Assembly: GCA_028280265.1 (NCBI GenBank) | Contig: JANQMD010000039.1 | Span: forward strand, 1 to 64,000 | Length of the DNA: 64,000 bases | From: Flavobacteriaceae bacterium | GTDB lineage: Bacteria > Bacteroidota > Bacteroidia > Flavobacteriales > Flavobacteriaceae | Direction: 5' to 3' | Shown: in pieces, positions 44,061-51,366 of the stretch | How the letters are laid out: every line of letters begins with the position of its first letter | Position numbering within the stretch: the first letter of the stretch is position 1 | Notes under the pieces: model-generated | Told to the model about the DNA's origin: nothing | The model's input: the letters and a program-made list of their open reading frames with translations, nothing else | The model's database searches: none | Translations under genes and position numbers: made by a program

Positions 44061-46202
44061 CTACTTAATAACGGTAGGTTTGATCAATACAGAAAGTTTT
44101 GATTTAGACGCTGTTCTTGTACGTTTGCTAAACAGCCATTTTATCACTGGTATTCTTGCCAAAAATGGAACTCCAGAACCCGAGTTGTTTCTCATATTTT
44201 CTTCCAATCCACCCAATACAATAACATCTTGATCTTTCACACGAATCGTAGAACTAAACTCTCTGGAATTCACTCCAGGAGGTGCTTCTTGTGCAATTCG
44301 CTCTCCATTAAAATTAGATTGCAATACGTTAATACTTAAGGTAATATTTCCATCACCTGAGACCAGAGGTCGTATGTTAATTGATAAGTTAGCATCTGCT
44401 GGGAAATAGTTCACAGTTTGAATAACTGATGGGTTTTGGGACCCAATGGTATTGGTCTGACGAACTGCATAAAAAGAACGTTGCCCGTTGCTTAACATGG
44501 CCGTATGTCCGTTTAAAGTAGATAACTTTGGTGTGGAATGAATCTTTAAATCACCATTGGTTTCCAATGCTTGAATTTTTGCAAAAAAGTTAGGAACTAC
44601 TCGACCAATATTCAAAGAACCAAAACCTCCAAAACCTCCTATGACTTTGTTAATTGTATTTGCTCCAATTGTAAAATCAGCACTTGGATATATCCCACCT
44701 TTGTCGGTTACAGGTTTATCTCCAATTCCCAATTCAATACCGGTAGATACTGCATTCGATTTTTTTACTTCAATAATCATCACCTCTATCAATACCACAG
44801 GAACAGGCTTATCTATTTTCTTTAAGAATTTTTTGAACTGCTCAATTTTACGAGCATCACCATTCACAATAAAACTATTCTGTTCTACATCTGCTTTGAT
44901 GGAAAGACTGTCTGTAATCTGTTTAGGAATAATACTTAACAGTGCTTCTCCTCTAGAGTCATAATCTTCAGAAAAAGATGCTCTTTGTCTGGGTTGCACA
45001 TTGCGAAAATTACCTCGATTTGAGTTAAATCGGTTGTTATTGTTAAAGTTTTGGCTGCCCCCATTGTTAAACCCATTATTTTGGTTGATGTTATTGAAAC
45101 CTCCATTGTTAACTCCATTATTAATTCCATTTCCTAATCCATTGGCAAATCCACCGCCTCCAAACTGATTAAATCCTTGCCCTGAGCTTTGCATAGGCTC
45201 CATCATCATTTGAATGGATCGACTCATCAGAGGAATAATTTCTGTATTCTTAACTGAACTTAACTTTCTCTCGCCAAAAAAATACATCCCATCCTCTACT
45301 TTGTAGGTGTATTTGGTATCTTCTAATATCTTATTCAAAAGTTCTTTGAACGTAATGTCATCTGATTTTACCGTAGCAGTACCAATATTATTCAGTGGTT
45401 TGCTTGTAGCCATGTTTATTTTTAAATCATAAGCTATATCGCTAATTACTGCTCCAATAGATGTATTTACAAAATCTACTTCTAAGAGTTGATTCACCGT
45501 ATCTTTCACCTGATAGAAAAAGTTTCCTTTTCTGTTTCTCCGATTTCTTTGACGAATGGCTCCTTCTGAGACATCTTCAATAAGGTAAAATTGATCTTTC
45601 GTTTTTGTCACCTGAAGTTTATTTGATAACGCAATCTTATCAATAGCGGCTTCAAAGGGCATGTCTTTGATAAATGCAGAAATCTTTTTAGCTCCTAGTC
45701 CAACTGAGAATACCAAATTCTTGCCTGTAACTCTCGTTATTTTTCGGAAAGCTAAAGACAAACTATCATTTTGTATATCAGCCGTGAATACATCTTTTTC
45801 CTGATTGTAAACCACCGGAATATTCCTTGAAGTGTAAGGACGAATATATTTCTTAATAGAAAGAATGTTCCCAAAAGGTTCTATCGTTAAACTATAATCT
45901 CTACAGAGAGATAATAGTACATTTTTTACCGTTGCATTTGAAAAACTCTGGGTAATTATAATTTGTTCTAATCCTCTTCCAATACTTAAATTTACCTTGT
46001 TGGCGCTGGCCACTGCTCTTAAAAAAGTAGGCAGATTTGTGTTGTTAATCGAAAAATCTACTGTAGAACCCAATTCTGGAACTAACTTATTTACACTATC
46101 TAAAACAACCTCTAGCTTTTGAATTCGATCGTCATTTTGTTGTGCAACTACATGAATTGAAAAGAAGAGTGATATCAAAAATATATGAAGAAACTTTTTC
46201 AT
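44061..46202 (-). CDS. Secretin (GspD/PilQ-like outer-membrane channel)
   Basis: The 713-residue protein has a signal peptide (FLHIFLISLFFSIHVVAQ), STN-like and N-domain repeats (about 40-330: INNTNLPTFLRAVASANKVNLSI, DDITFKELLNKILEDTKYTYKV), and an Asn/Gly-rich insert at about residues 340-400. An N3-like domain (FIVNGDARKIEQFKKFLKKIDKPVPVVLIEVMIIEV) and the C-terminal secretin barrel follow (INIRPLVSGDGNITLSINV, FSSTIRVKDQDVIVLGGLEE, SGVPFLARIPVIKWLFSKRT). The multimeric channel would let a pseudopilus push substrate or a pilus through the outer membrane. Confidence 0.95.
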   Translation of the reverse strand: MKKFLHIFLISLFFSIHVVAQQNDDRIQKLEVVLDSVNKLVPELGSTVDFSINNTNLPTFLRAVASANKVNLSIGRGLEQIIITQSFSNATVKNVLLSLCRDYSLTIEPFGNILSIKKYIRPYTSRNIPVVYNQEKDVFTADIQNDSLSLAFRKITRVTGKNLVFSVGLGAKKISAFIKDMPFEAAIDKIALSNKLQVTKTKDQFYLIEDVSEGAIRQRNRRNRKGNFFYQVKDTVNQLLEVDFVNTSIGAVISDIAYDLKINMATSKPLNNIGTATVKSDDITFKELLNKILEDTKYTYKVEDGMYFFGERKLSSVKNTEIIPLMSRSIQMMMEPMQSSGQGFNQFGGGGFANGLGNGINNGVNNGGFNNINQNNGFNNGGSQNFNNNNRFNSNRGNFRNVQPRQRASFSEDYDSRGEALLSIIPKQITDSLSIKADVEQNSFIVNGDARKIEQFKKFLKKIDKPVPVVLIEVMIIEVKKSNAVSTGIELGIGDKPVTDKGGIYPSADFTIGANTINKVIGGFGGFGSLNIGRVVPNFFAKIQALETNGDLKIHSTPKLSTLNGHTAMLSNGQRSFYAVRQTNTIGSQNPSVIQTVNYFPADANLSINIRPLVSGDGNITLSINVLQSNFNGERIAQEAPPGVNSREFSSTIRVKDQDVIVLGGLEENMRNNSGSGVPFLARIPVIKWLFSKRTRTASKSKLSVLIKPTVIK

Positions 46203-46208
46203 GTCTAA

Positions 46209-46559
46209 TTATTTAACCTGAAAGCTTACTGTATTGTAAGGCGTTTCATATTCAGAATTCATAGCTTTCACCCTCCACTCATAAGCGCCCCTCTTCAAAC
46301 TTTTTAGCAAAGAATTTTTAGTCGTAATTGAGTCTAATAAGATTTGATGGGCATTCGAAAAATTGGGAGTAGCGATTTGTACTTGATATTGATTTGCTTC
46401 ATTTAATAACTCCCAAGAGAATTTTATATTACCCGAGTCTAACGATGAATTGTTTTTTGGAGCAAGAAGTAATACAGAGTTTGAAGAAATATCTTCAACA
46501 AATAACACTTCGCAGGCTAAGCAAGAAAATAAAAGAAGGACGTAATATCTCTTTTTCAT
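46209..46559 (-). CDS. Fibronectin III-like lipoprotein, possible pilotin
   Basis: The 116-residue predicted lipoprotein has a signal sequence with lipobox SCLAC, giving acylation at about Cys16. A single beta-sandwich pattern (NIKFSWELLNEANQYQVQIATPNF, GAYEWRVKAMNSEY) fits a fibronectin type III-like domain. It is the first gene of the operon, 6 bases before the secretin. A lipoprotein next to a secretin is often the pilotin that delivers it to the outer membrane; that role is inferred from position, since the fold does not match known GspS or PilF pilotins. Confidence 0.65.
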   Translation of the reverse strand: MKKRYYVLLLFSCLACEVLFVEDISSNSVLLLAPKNNSSLDSGNIKFSWELLNEANQYQVQIATPNFSNAHQILLDSITTKNSLLKSLKRGAYEWRVKAMNSEYETPYNTVSFQVK

Positions 46560-46615
46560 AATAAAAAGGCAATTATTTTAACAGGATAAAAGTAATAAAT
46601 AATTTTATTTTTTTA

Positions 46616-46623
46616 TACTTTTG
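46616..46623 (+). promoter_or_regulatory. -7 element TACTTTTG for the divergent pseudopilin gene
   Basis: TACTTTTG fits TAnnTTTG exactly, 36 bases before the ATG at 46660. On the opposite strand, TACTTTTA (46594-46587) could be the -7 box of the eleven-gene operon, with one mismatch. The intergenic stretch 46560-46659 is thus a divergent promoter region. Confidence 0.42.
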
Positions 46624-46659
46624 AGTTTCAAAAAGGAATTTTTAACAAAATATTTTGCT

Positions 46660-47064
46660 ATGAACTTTAAACGAAAACTCCGAGCATACAACCTTCAAGA
46701 ACTGTTAGTTGTCTTAGTAATTATAGGTATTCTTATCCTAATTGCTATGCCAAATTTCTTAGGTTTTATCAACAAAGCAAAAAGCGTTGAAGCCCAACAA
46801 AATTTAAAAACAATATACAGTCTGGAAAGGAGTCATTTTTTTATGTATGGAACATACACGCCTGATTTCAATAAAATTGACTTCGAAGCCCCTAAAACCT
46901 CTGCAGAAGGAGGCACTTCTAATTTTACTTATGAAATTATAGAAGCCACTCCTAGTACTTTTAAAGCACGAGCAACTGGTATTTCAGATGGAGATGGTGA
47001 CGGGCAAAAAAGTACTTGGGAAATCGATCATGAAGGTGTTTTGAAAGAAGTTACAAAAGATTGA
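46660..47064 (+). CDS. Major pseudopilin (GspG/PilA-like)
   Basis: The product of about 134 residues has the prepilin signal RAYNLQELLVVLVIIGILILIAM, with Glu at +5 relative to Tyr and Ala at -1, followed by PNFLGFINKAKSVEAQQNLKTIYSLE, the amphipathic helix typical of GspG/PilA. The C-terminal part has a calcium-site-like GISDGDGDGQKSTWEID loop, as in GspG, and ends VTKD. The start at 46660 avoids a TTG that would add 13 residues before the leader. It is transcribed divergently from the rest of the machine and probably supplies the main filament subunit. Confidence 0.92.
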   Translation: MNFKRKLRAYNLQELLVVLVIIGILILIAMPNFLGFINKAKSVEAQQNLKTIYSLERSHFFMYGTYTPDFNKIDFEAPKTSAEGGTSNFTYEIIEATPSTFKARATGISDGDGDGQKSTWEIDHEGVLKEVTKD

Positions 47065-47234
47065 TGATTGACAAGTAAAAGCTTGCCTGCGAAGGCAGAT
47101 TCGAAAATATATTTACACATATCCCTAACAGGTTTGAAATCGTAGTACTACGAATATTTACCTACATTCTCTTATAATTAAGTACTTGCTTTTTATTTTT
47201 CTATTTTTAATAGCCATATAACCAACTCATTGTT
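47065..47234 (+). other. Intergenic gap with repeat fragments
   Basis: There is no gene. GCCTGCGAAGGC (about 47092-47103) resembles a fragment of the TCCTGCGAAAGCAGGA palindrome seen near 24880. The words TTCGAAAATATATTTAC (about 47100) and AGGTTTGAAATCGTA (about 47140) recur near 36771 and near 53546. No clear terminator is seen after the pseudopilin gene. Confidence 0.5.
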
Positions 47235-49853
47235 ATGAAAAAACGTGCCTTTTTTGCTTTTGCTTTCATCTGTCAGATTTCCATTGCTCAAATTGTTACC
47301 ATCCCAGATGCCAATTTTAAAGCAGCTTTGATTGCAAAAGGAGTAGACACCAACGGAGATGGTGAAATACAGGTTTCGGAGGCGGAAAATATCACATCTC
47401 TTAACTTAGGAAGTAAAAACATTTCTTCGCTTCAAGGAATTTCTAGTTTTACAAAACTTAAAAGTTTAAACTGTCAGATTAATAAACTTTCTTCCATCGA
47501 TCTGTCTAAAAATGTGGCTTTGACACTTTTGAATTTAGATGGAAACAAAATTACATCCATCGATCTCTCTAAAAATACGGCTTTGACAAATTTGCAATTG
47601 TACTCTAACCAACTCACATCTATAGATATATCTAAAAACACTACTCTAACCTATTTGAGTCTGAGCTCTAACCAACTCACATCCATAGACGTATCTAAAA
47701 ATACTGCGTTAGCTCACTTGCGTTTGAGCAGTAACCAACTCACATCCATAGACGTATCTAAAAATACTGCGTTAACTCACTTGCATTTGAACAGTAACCA
47801 ACTCACATCTATAGATATATCTAAAAACACTACTCTAACCTATTTGAGTCTGAGCTCTAACCAACTCACATCTATTAATATATCTAAGAACACTGCGTTA
47901 ACTAGCTTGGACATGAGCCTTAATCAACTCAAATCCATCGACTTATCTAAAAATACTGCGTTAGCTCACTTGCATTTGTACCGTAACCAACTCACATCCA
48001 TTGATCTGTCAAAAAATACAGTTTTAGATGTTTTGTCTTGCTCCAGAAATAAACTTACATCCATTGATCTTACTCAAAATACTACCTTAGAAAGTTTAGA
48101 ATGTAGTTATAATCAACTTACTTCCATTGATGTTACTAAAAATACAGCTTTAGTAAGTTTAGATTTCGAGTATAATAAAATCACATCCATTGACTTAACT
48201 CAGAACACGGCTTTAATCTATTTGATATGTCCCAGGAATAAACTCACTTATATAGATATATCAAAAAATCCAGCATTAGACTACTTTAATGTTAACAATA
48301 ACGAATTAAGATCTCTATTTCTAAAAAATGGAACTAAAGTAAGATTCACTCATCGTATTGGTCTATATGGAAATCCAAACTTAAAATTTATTTGTGTGGA
48401 TCCAGATGAACAAACTCAAATTCAAGATTTAGTTAATTCACTTGGTTATACCAATTGCGCAGTCAATTCTTTTTGCACATTTACTCCAGGAGGTACTACC
48501 TACAAGGTAAAAGGTACCGTAAAAGTAGATGTCAATAAAAATGGTTGTGATGCTAATGACCTAAGATTCCCTTTCCTTAAGTTAAAAGTAGTAGATGCTC
48601 AAGGAAATTCAGGCATTTACAGTACCGATGCTGCTGGAAACTATGATTTTTCCCTTCCAAAAGGAACTTACAGCATTACCTATCAGTTTCCCTATGCCTC
48701 GTATTTCAATGCATCGCCTCCTTCTTTTTCAGTGAACTTTCCTACAGATACCTCTCCTTTTGTGCAAGACATCTGTTTGGTACCTAATGGCACCTACAAC
48801 GATTTACAAGTCGCTATGCTTCCCTTGGATGAAGCACGTCCCGGTTTCGATGCCAAATACAAAATTGTCTATGCCAATGTGGGTACTACGCCTCTTTCTG
48901 GAGATGTTACGCTAAAATTTGATGATAGTGTACTCGACTTCGTCTCTGCGTCTACTGCTCCCAATACTCAAAACACAGGGAGTCTTTCTTGGTCGTTTGC
49001 CAATTTAGCACCTTTGGAGATTAAAACTATTAATGTGGTAATGAACCTGAATAGTCCTATGGAAACTCCTCCGCTAAATGGTGGGGAGATTCTGCGTTAT
49101 ACGGCTTCTATTAGTCCCATGAGTAATGATCAAAATAGTAAGGACAATCACTTCTCTTTAAAACAAACGGTAGTAAATTCTTTTGATCCCAATGATAAAA
49201 CTTGTTTGGAAGGGAATGTGATTACACCCGATCTGGTAGGTGAATATGTCCATTATTTGATTCGTTTTGAAAATACAGGTACTGCAAGCGCGGTTAATGT
49301 TGTGGTAAAAGACGTGATAGATACAACCAAATTTGACATGACCACTTTTACTCCCATGGATTCGAGTCATAGTTTTGTAACAAAAGTGGTTAACAACAAT
49401 GAGGTGCGATTTATTTTTGAGGGCATCCAGCTTCCTTTTGATGATGCTACGAATGATGGATATGTATTATTTAAAATAAAGACACTTCCTACATTGAAGG
49501 TTGGAGACACTTTTGAAAACAAGGCTGAAATCTATTTCGATTTTAACTTTCCTATCATTACCAACGTAGCCAAAACTAATATCGACATGCCTGCCAGTGT
49601 GGATGACTTTGCATTGCATTCTAACATTGTTGTATATCCTAATCCTGCTGAAAGCCAATTGCAAATAGAAAGCAAGATTGCTTTTGATGCTGTTTTAATT
49701 CATGATCTTAGAGGAAGGGAAATAAAACGGGTAGTTTCTACGGAAAGTAAGCTTTCTCAAAATATGGATGTGTCCAGCCTTAAAAGTGGTGTGTATTATC
49801 TGACCATTCAGTCAGGAAATTCAAAGAAAACACAAAAGTTTTTGAAGAGGTAA
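47235..49853 (+). CDS. Leucine-rich-repeat surface protein with T9SS sorting domain
   Basis: The 872-residue secreted protein has a signal peptide (about 1-18) and an EF-hand-like segment DTNGDGEIQVSEAENIT. About sixteen 21-residue leucine-rich repeats of the form LTSIDxSKNTALxxLxLxxNQ cover residues about 55-390. A carboxypeptidase-like or SdrD-like module follows (about 425-500, VKGTVKVDVNKNGCDANDLRFP), then DUF7619-type beta-sandwich regions (VNSFDPNDKTCLEGNVI) and a type-A T9SS C-terminal domain (IVVYPNPAESQLQIES, LKSGVYYLTIQSG). It is probably a surface adhesin. Several repeats are identical at the DNA level. Confidence 0.93.
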   Translation: MKKRAFFAFAFICQISIAQIVTIPDANFKAALIAKGVDTNGDGEIQVSEAENITSLNLGSKNISSLQGISSFTKLKSLNCQINKLSSIDLSKNVALTLLNLDGNKITSIDLSKNTALTNLQLYSNQLTSIDISKNTTLTYLSLSSNQLTSIDVSKNTALAHLRLSSNQLTSIDVSKNTALTHLHLNSNQLTSIDISKNTTLTYLSLSSNQLTSINISKNTALTSLDMSLNQLKSIDLSKNTALAHLHLYRNQLTSIDLSKNTVLDVLSCSRNKLTSIDLTQNTTLESLECSYNQLTSIDVTKNTALVSLDFEYNKITSIDLTQNTALIYLICPRNKLTYIDISKNPALDYFNVNNNELRSLFLKNGTKVRFTHRIGLYGNPNLKFICVDPDEQTQIQDLVNSLGYTNCAVNSFCTFTPGGTTYKVKGTVKVDVNKNGCDANDLRFPFLKLKVVDAQGNSGIYSTDAAGNYDFSLPKGTYSITYQFPYASYFNASPPSFSVNFPTDTSPFVQDICLVPNGTYNDLQVAMLPLDEARPGFDAKYKIVYANVGTTPLSGDVTLKFDDSVLDFVSASTAPNTQNTGSLSWSFANLAPLEIKTINVVMNLNSPMETPPLNGGEILRYTASISPMSNDQNSKDNHFSLKQTVVNSFDPNDKTCLEGNVITPDLVGEYVHYLIRFENTGTASAVNVVVKDVIDTTKFDMTTFTPMDSSHSFVTKVVNNNEVRFIFEGIQLPFDDATNDGYVLFKIKTLPTLKVGDTFENKAEIYFDFNFPIITNVAKTNIDMPASVDDFALHSNIVVYPNPAESQLQIESKIAFDAVLIHDLRGREIKRVVSTESKLSQNMDVSSLKSGVYYLTIQSGNSKKTQKFLKR
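47606..47872 (+). repeat. DNA-identical LRR repeat units
   Basis: Bases 47606-47683 and 47795-47872 are identical over 78 bases, spaced 189 bases apart, exactly three 63-base LRR units. Adjacent units inside this span are also nearly identical (one or a few changes per 63 bases). Unit length divisible by three means gain or loss of units keeps the frame. Confidence 0.93.
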
Positions 49854-49854
49854 T

Positions 49855-51285
49855 CTAAAATATCAATGGTATTACAAATACGTAATAGAGGATAAGCAAT
49901 GCAACTGCTAGTAGGTTTAGAATGACTCCTGCTCTTACCATCTGATTTACTTTTACATAACCACTTGCAAAAACAATGGCATTCGGCGGTGTAGCCATGG
50001 GCAACATAAACGCACAACTCGACGCCATGGTTACGGGAATGAGTACGTTTAAAACTGGAATGTTCAATCCTATTGCTATTCCTGCCACTACTGGAGCTAA
50101 TACGGCTACCAAGGCAACATTGCTCATCAATTCCGTCATAAAAAGCATCAAAACAATCAATAGACTTACAACAATGAGGGGGCTAAATCCTCCATTTTGA
50201 ATGGATTGTGTAATCACATCTACCAGTCCGCTTGAGGCCATTCCTTTTGCCAATGCCAAACCTCCTCCAAACAACAAAAGAATTCCCCATGCAAGTTTGC
50301 TGGTATCGTTCCATTGCAGCACAAAACTCCCCTTCTTAAAACTCAAGGGAATGGCGAATAGAGAAATCGCTCCGATCAAGCTAATGATGGTATCCGATAA
50401 TTTTAATCCTGGAAATAGTTTGTTAATGAGTGTCCTTGTAATCCACAAAAAGATGGTAATTGAGAAAATAGTGAGAACTCTTTTCTCTTCTTTAGAAATG
50501 ACTCCTAATGTTTTCAATTCATCAGAAATCACATTCGCTGAGGTTGTAAACTGAATATCATTGCAAGGAAACATCCATTTCACCAAAACAATATAACATA
50601 AAGATACCATGACAATGGAAAATGGCAATCCCATGACCATCCAATTGAGGAAAGAAATTTCGATTTGATATTCGTTTTCCAACAATCCGATCAAGACAGA
50701 ATTAGGAGGTGTTCCAATTACTGTGGCAATCCCTCCTGCATTGGCAGAGAAGGCAATTCCTAGCATGACGCTTAAAGCAAAATTTCGATCGCCTTTGGTG
50801 AATCCATCAGCATCATCAATTAATAATTTAATCACTGAAATGGCAATGGGCAACATCACTACGGTACTGGCTGTGTTACTGATCCACATACTCATAAAAG
50901 CGGTTGCGATCATAAATCCTAAAATAACCTTGTTAGGAGTGGTACCCGTCATCCGTATAATGGTGAGTGCAATTCTTTTGTGCAAATTCACTTTTTCTAG
51001 TGCAAGCGCCAACACAAAACCTCCAAAGAATAAAAAGATAATCGGGCTCCCATAGTTCGCTCCTACATCTCCAGCATTCATGACACCTAGTAATGGAAAT
51101 AGAACTAATGGTAGCAGGGCAGTGACTGCAATATGAACAGCCTCTGTAATCCACCAAATCACCATCCAAATAGCAACTGCAACCACTTGATCTCCTGTTT
51201 CTGAAACCAGTTGAAAAGGTAGATTGACGATGATTAAAAATAACAGTGGTGCTAAGAGCAGTCCTATCTTTTTGGAAAGTGGCAT
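49855..51285 (-). CDS. DASS/SLC13 family sodium-coupled carboxylate transporter
   Basis: The 476-residue protein has about eleven hydrophobic helices and SLC13 family signatures: MVIWWITEAVHIAVTALLPLVLFPLLGVM near residue 40, FGGFVLALALEKVNLHKRIAL, MWISNTASTVVMLPIAISV (the first SNT substrate/sodium motif), and MTELMSNVALVAVLAPV (second motif, SNV in place of SNT) with FMLPMATPPNAIVFASG. The family imports dicarboxylates, citrate or sulfate with Na+; the substrate cannot be fixed from sequence. It converges on the LRR gene with one base between stops and follows a terminator. Confidence 0.93.
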   Translation of the reverse strand: MPLSKKIGLLLAPLLFLIIVNLPFQLVSETGDQVVAVAIWMVIWWITEAVHIAVTALLPLVLFPLLGVMNAGDVGANYGSPIIFLFFGGFVLALALEKVNLHKRIALTIIRMTGTTPNKVILGFMIATAFMSMWISNTASTVVMLPIAISVIKLLIDDADGFTKGDRNFALSVMLGIAFSANAGGIATVIGTPPNSVLIGLLENEYQIEISFLNWMVMGLPFSIVMVSLCYIVLVKWMFPCNDIQFTTSANVISDELKTLGVISKEEKRVLTIFSITIFLWITRTLINKLFPGLKLSDTIISLIGAISLFAIPLSFKKGSFVLQWNDTSKLAWGILLLFGGGLALAKGMASSGLVDVITQSIQNGGFSPLIVVSLLIVLMLFMTELMSNVALVAVLAPVVAGIAIGLNIPVLNVLIPVTMASSCAFMLPMATPPNAIVFASGYVKVNQMVRAGVILNLLAVALLILYYVFVIPLIF

Positions 51286-51305
51286 GAATTAGATTTGGGT
51301 TAAAA

Positions 51306-51350
51306 ATAAAAAACCTCTTTAACTAACACAATAGCTAAAGAGGTTTTGAA
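51306..51350 (-). terminator. Terminator after the tail-fibre-like gene
   Basis: Read on the minus strand, AACCTCTTTAGCT is followed by a short loop and AGTTAAAGAGGTT, then TTTTTTATTTTTAA. It lies 17 bases beyond the stop of the minus-strand gene at 51367 and before the transporter gene start. Confidence 0.85.
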
Positions 51351-51366
51351 TTCGTAAATGTATTTG

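Noticed and set aside
36830..47064. Tad/Flp pilus or natural-competence pilus
   Set aside because: GspE has the PilB-type zinc tetracysteine, the secretin is GspD/PilQ-like, no TadA/B/C-type genes are seen, and no ComEA/ComEC or PilT retraction ATPase is present.
47500..48290. CRISPR-like or mobile repeats in the 47.5-48.3 kb stretch
   Set aside because: The period is 63 bases, in frame with a 21-residue leucine-rich repeat, and lies wholly inside one coding sequence.
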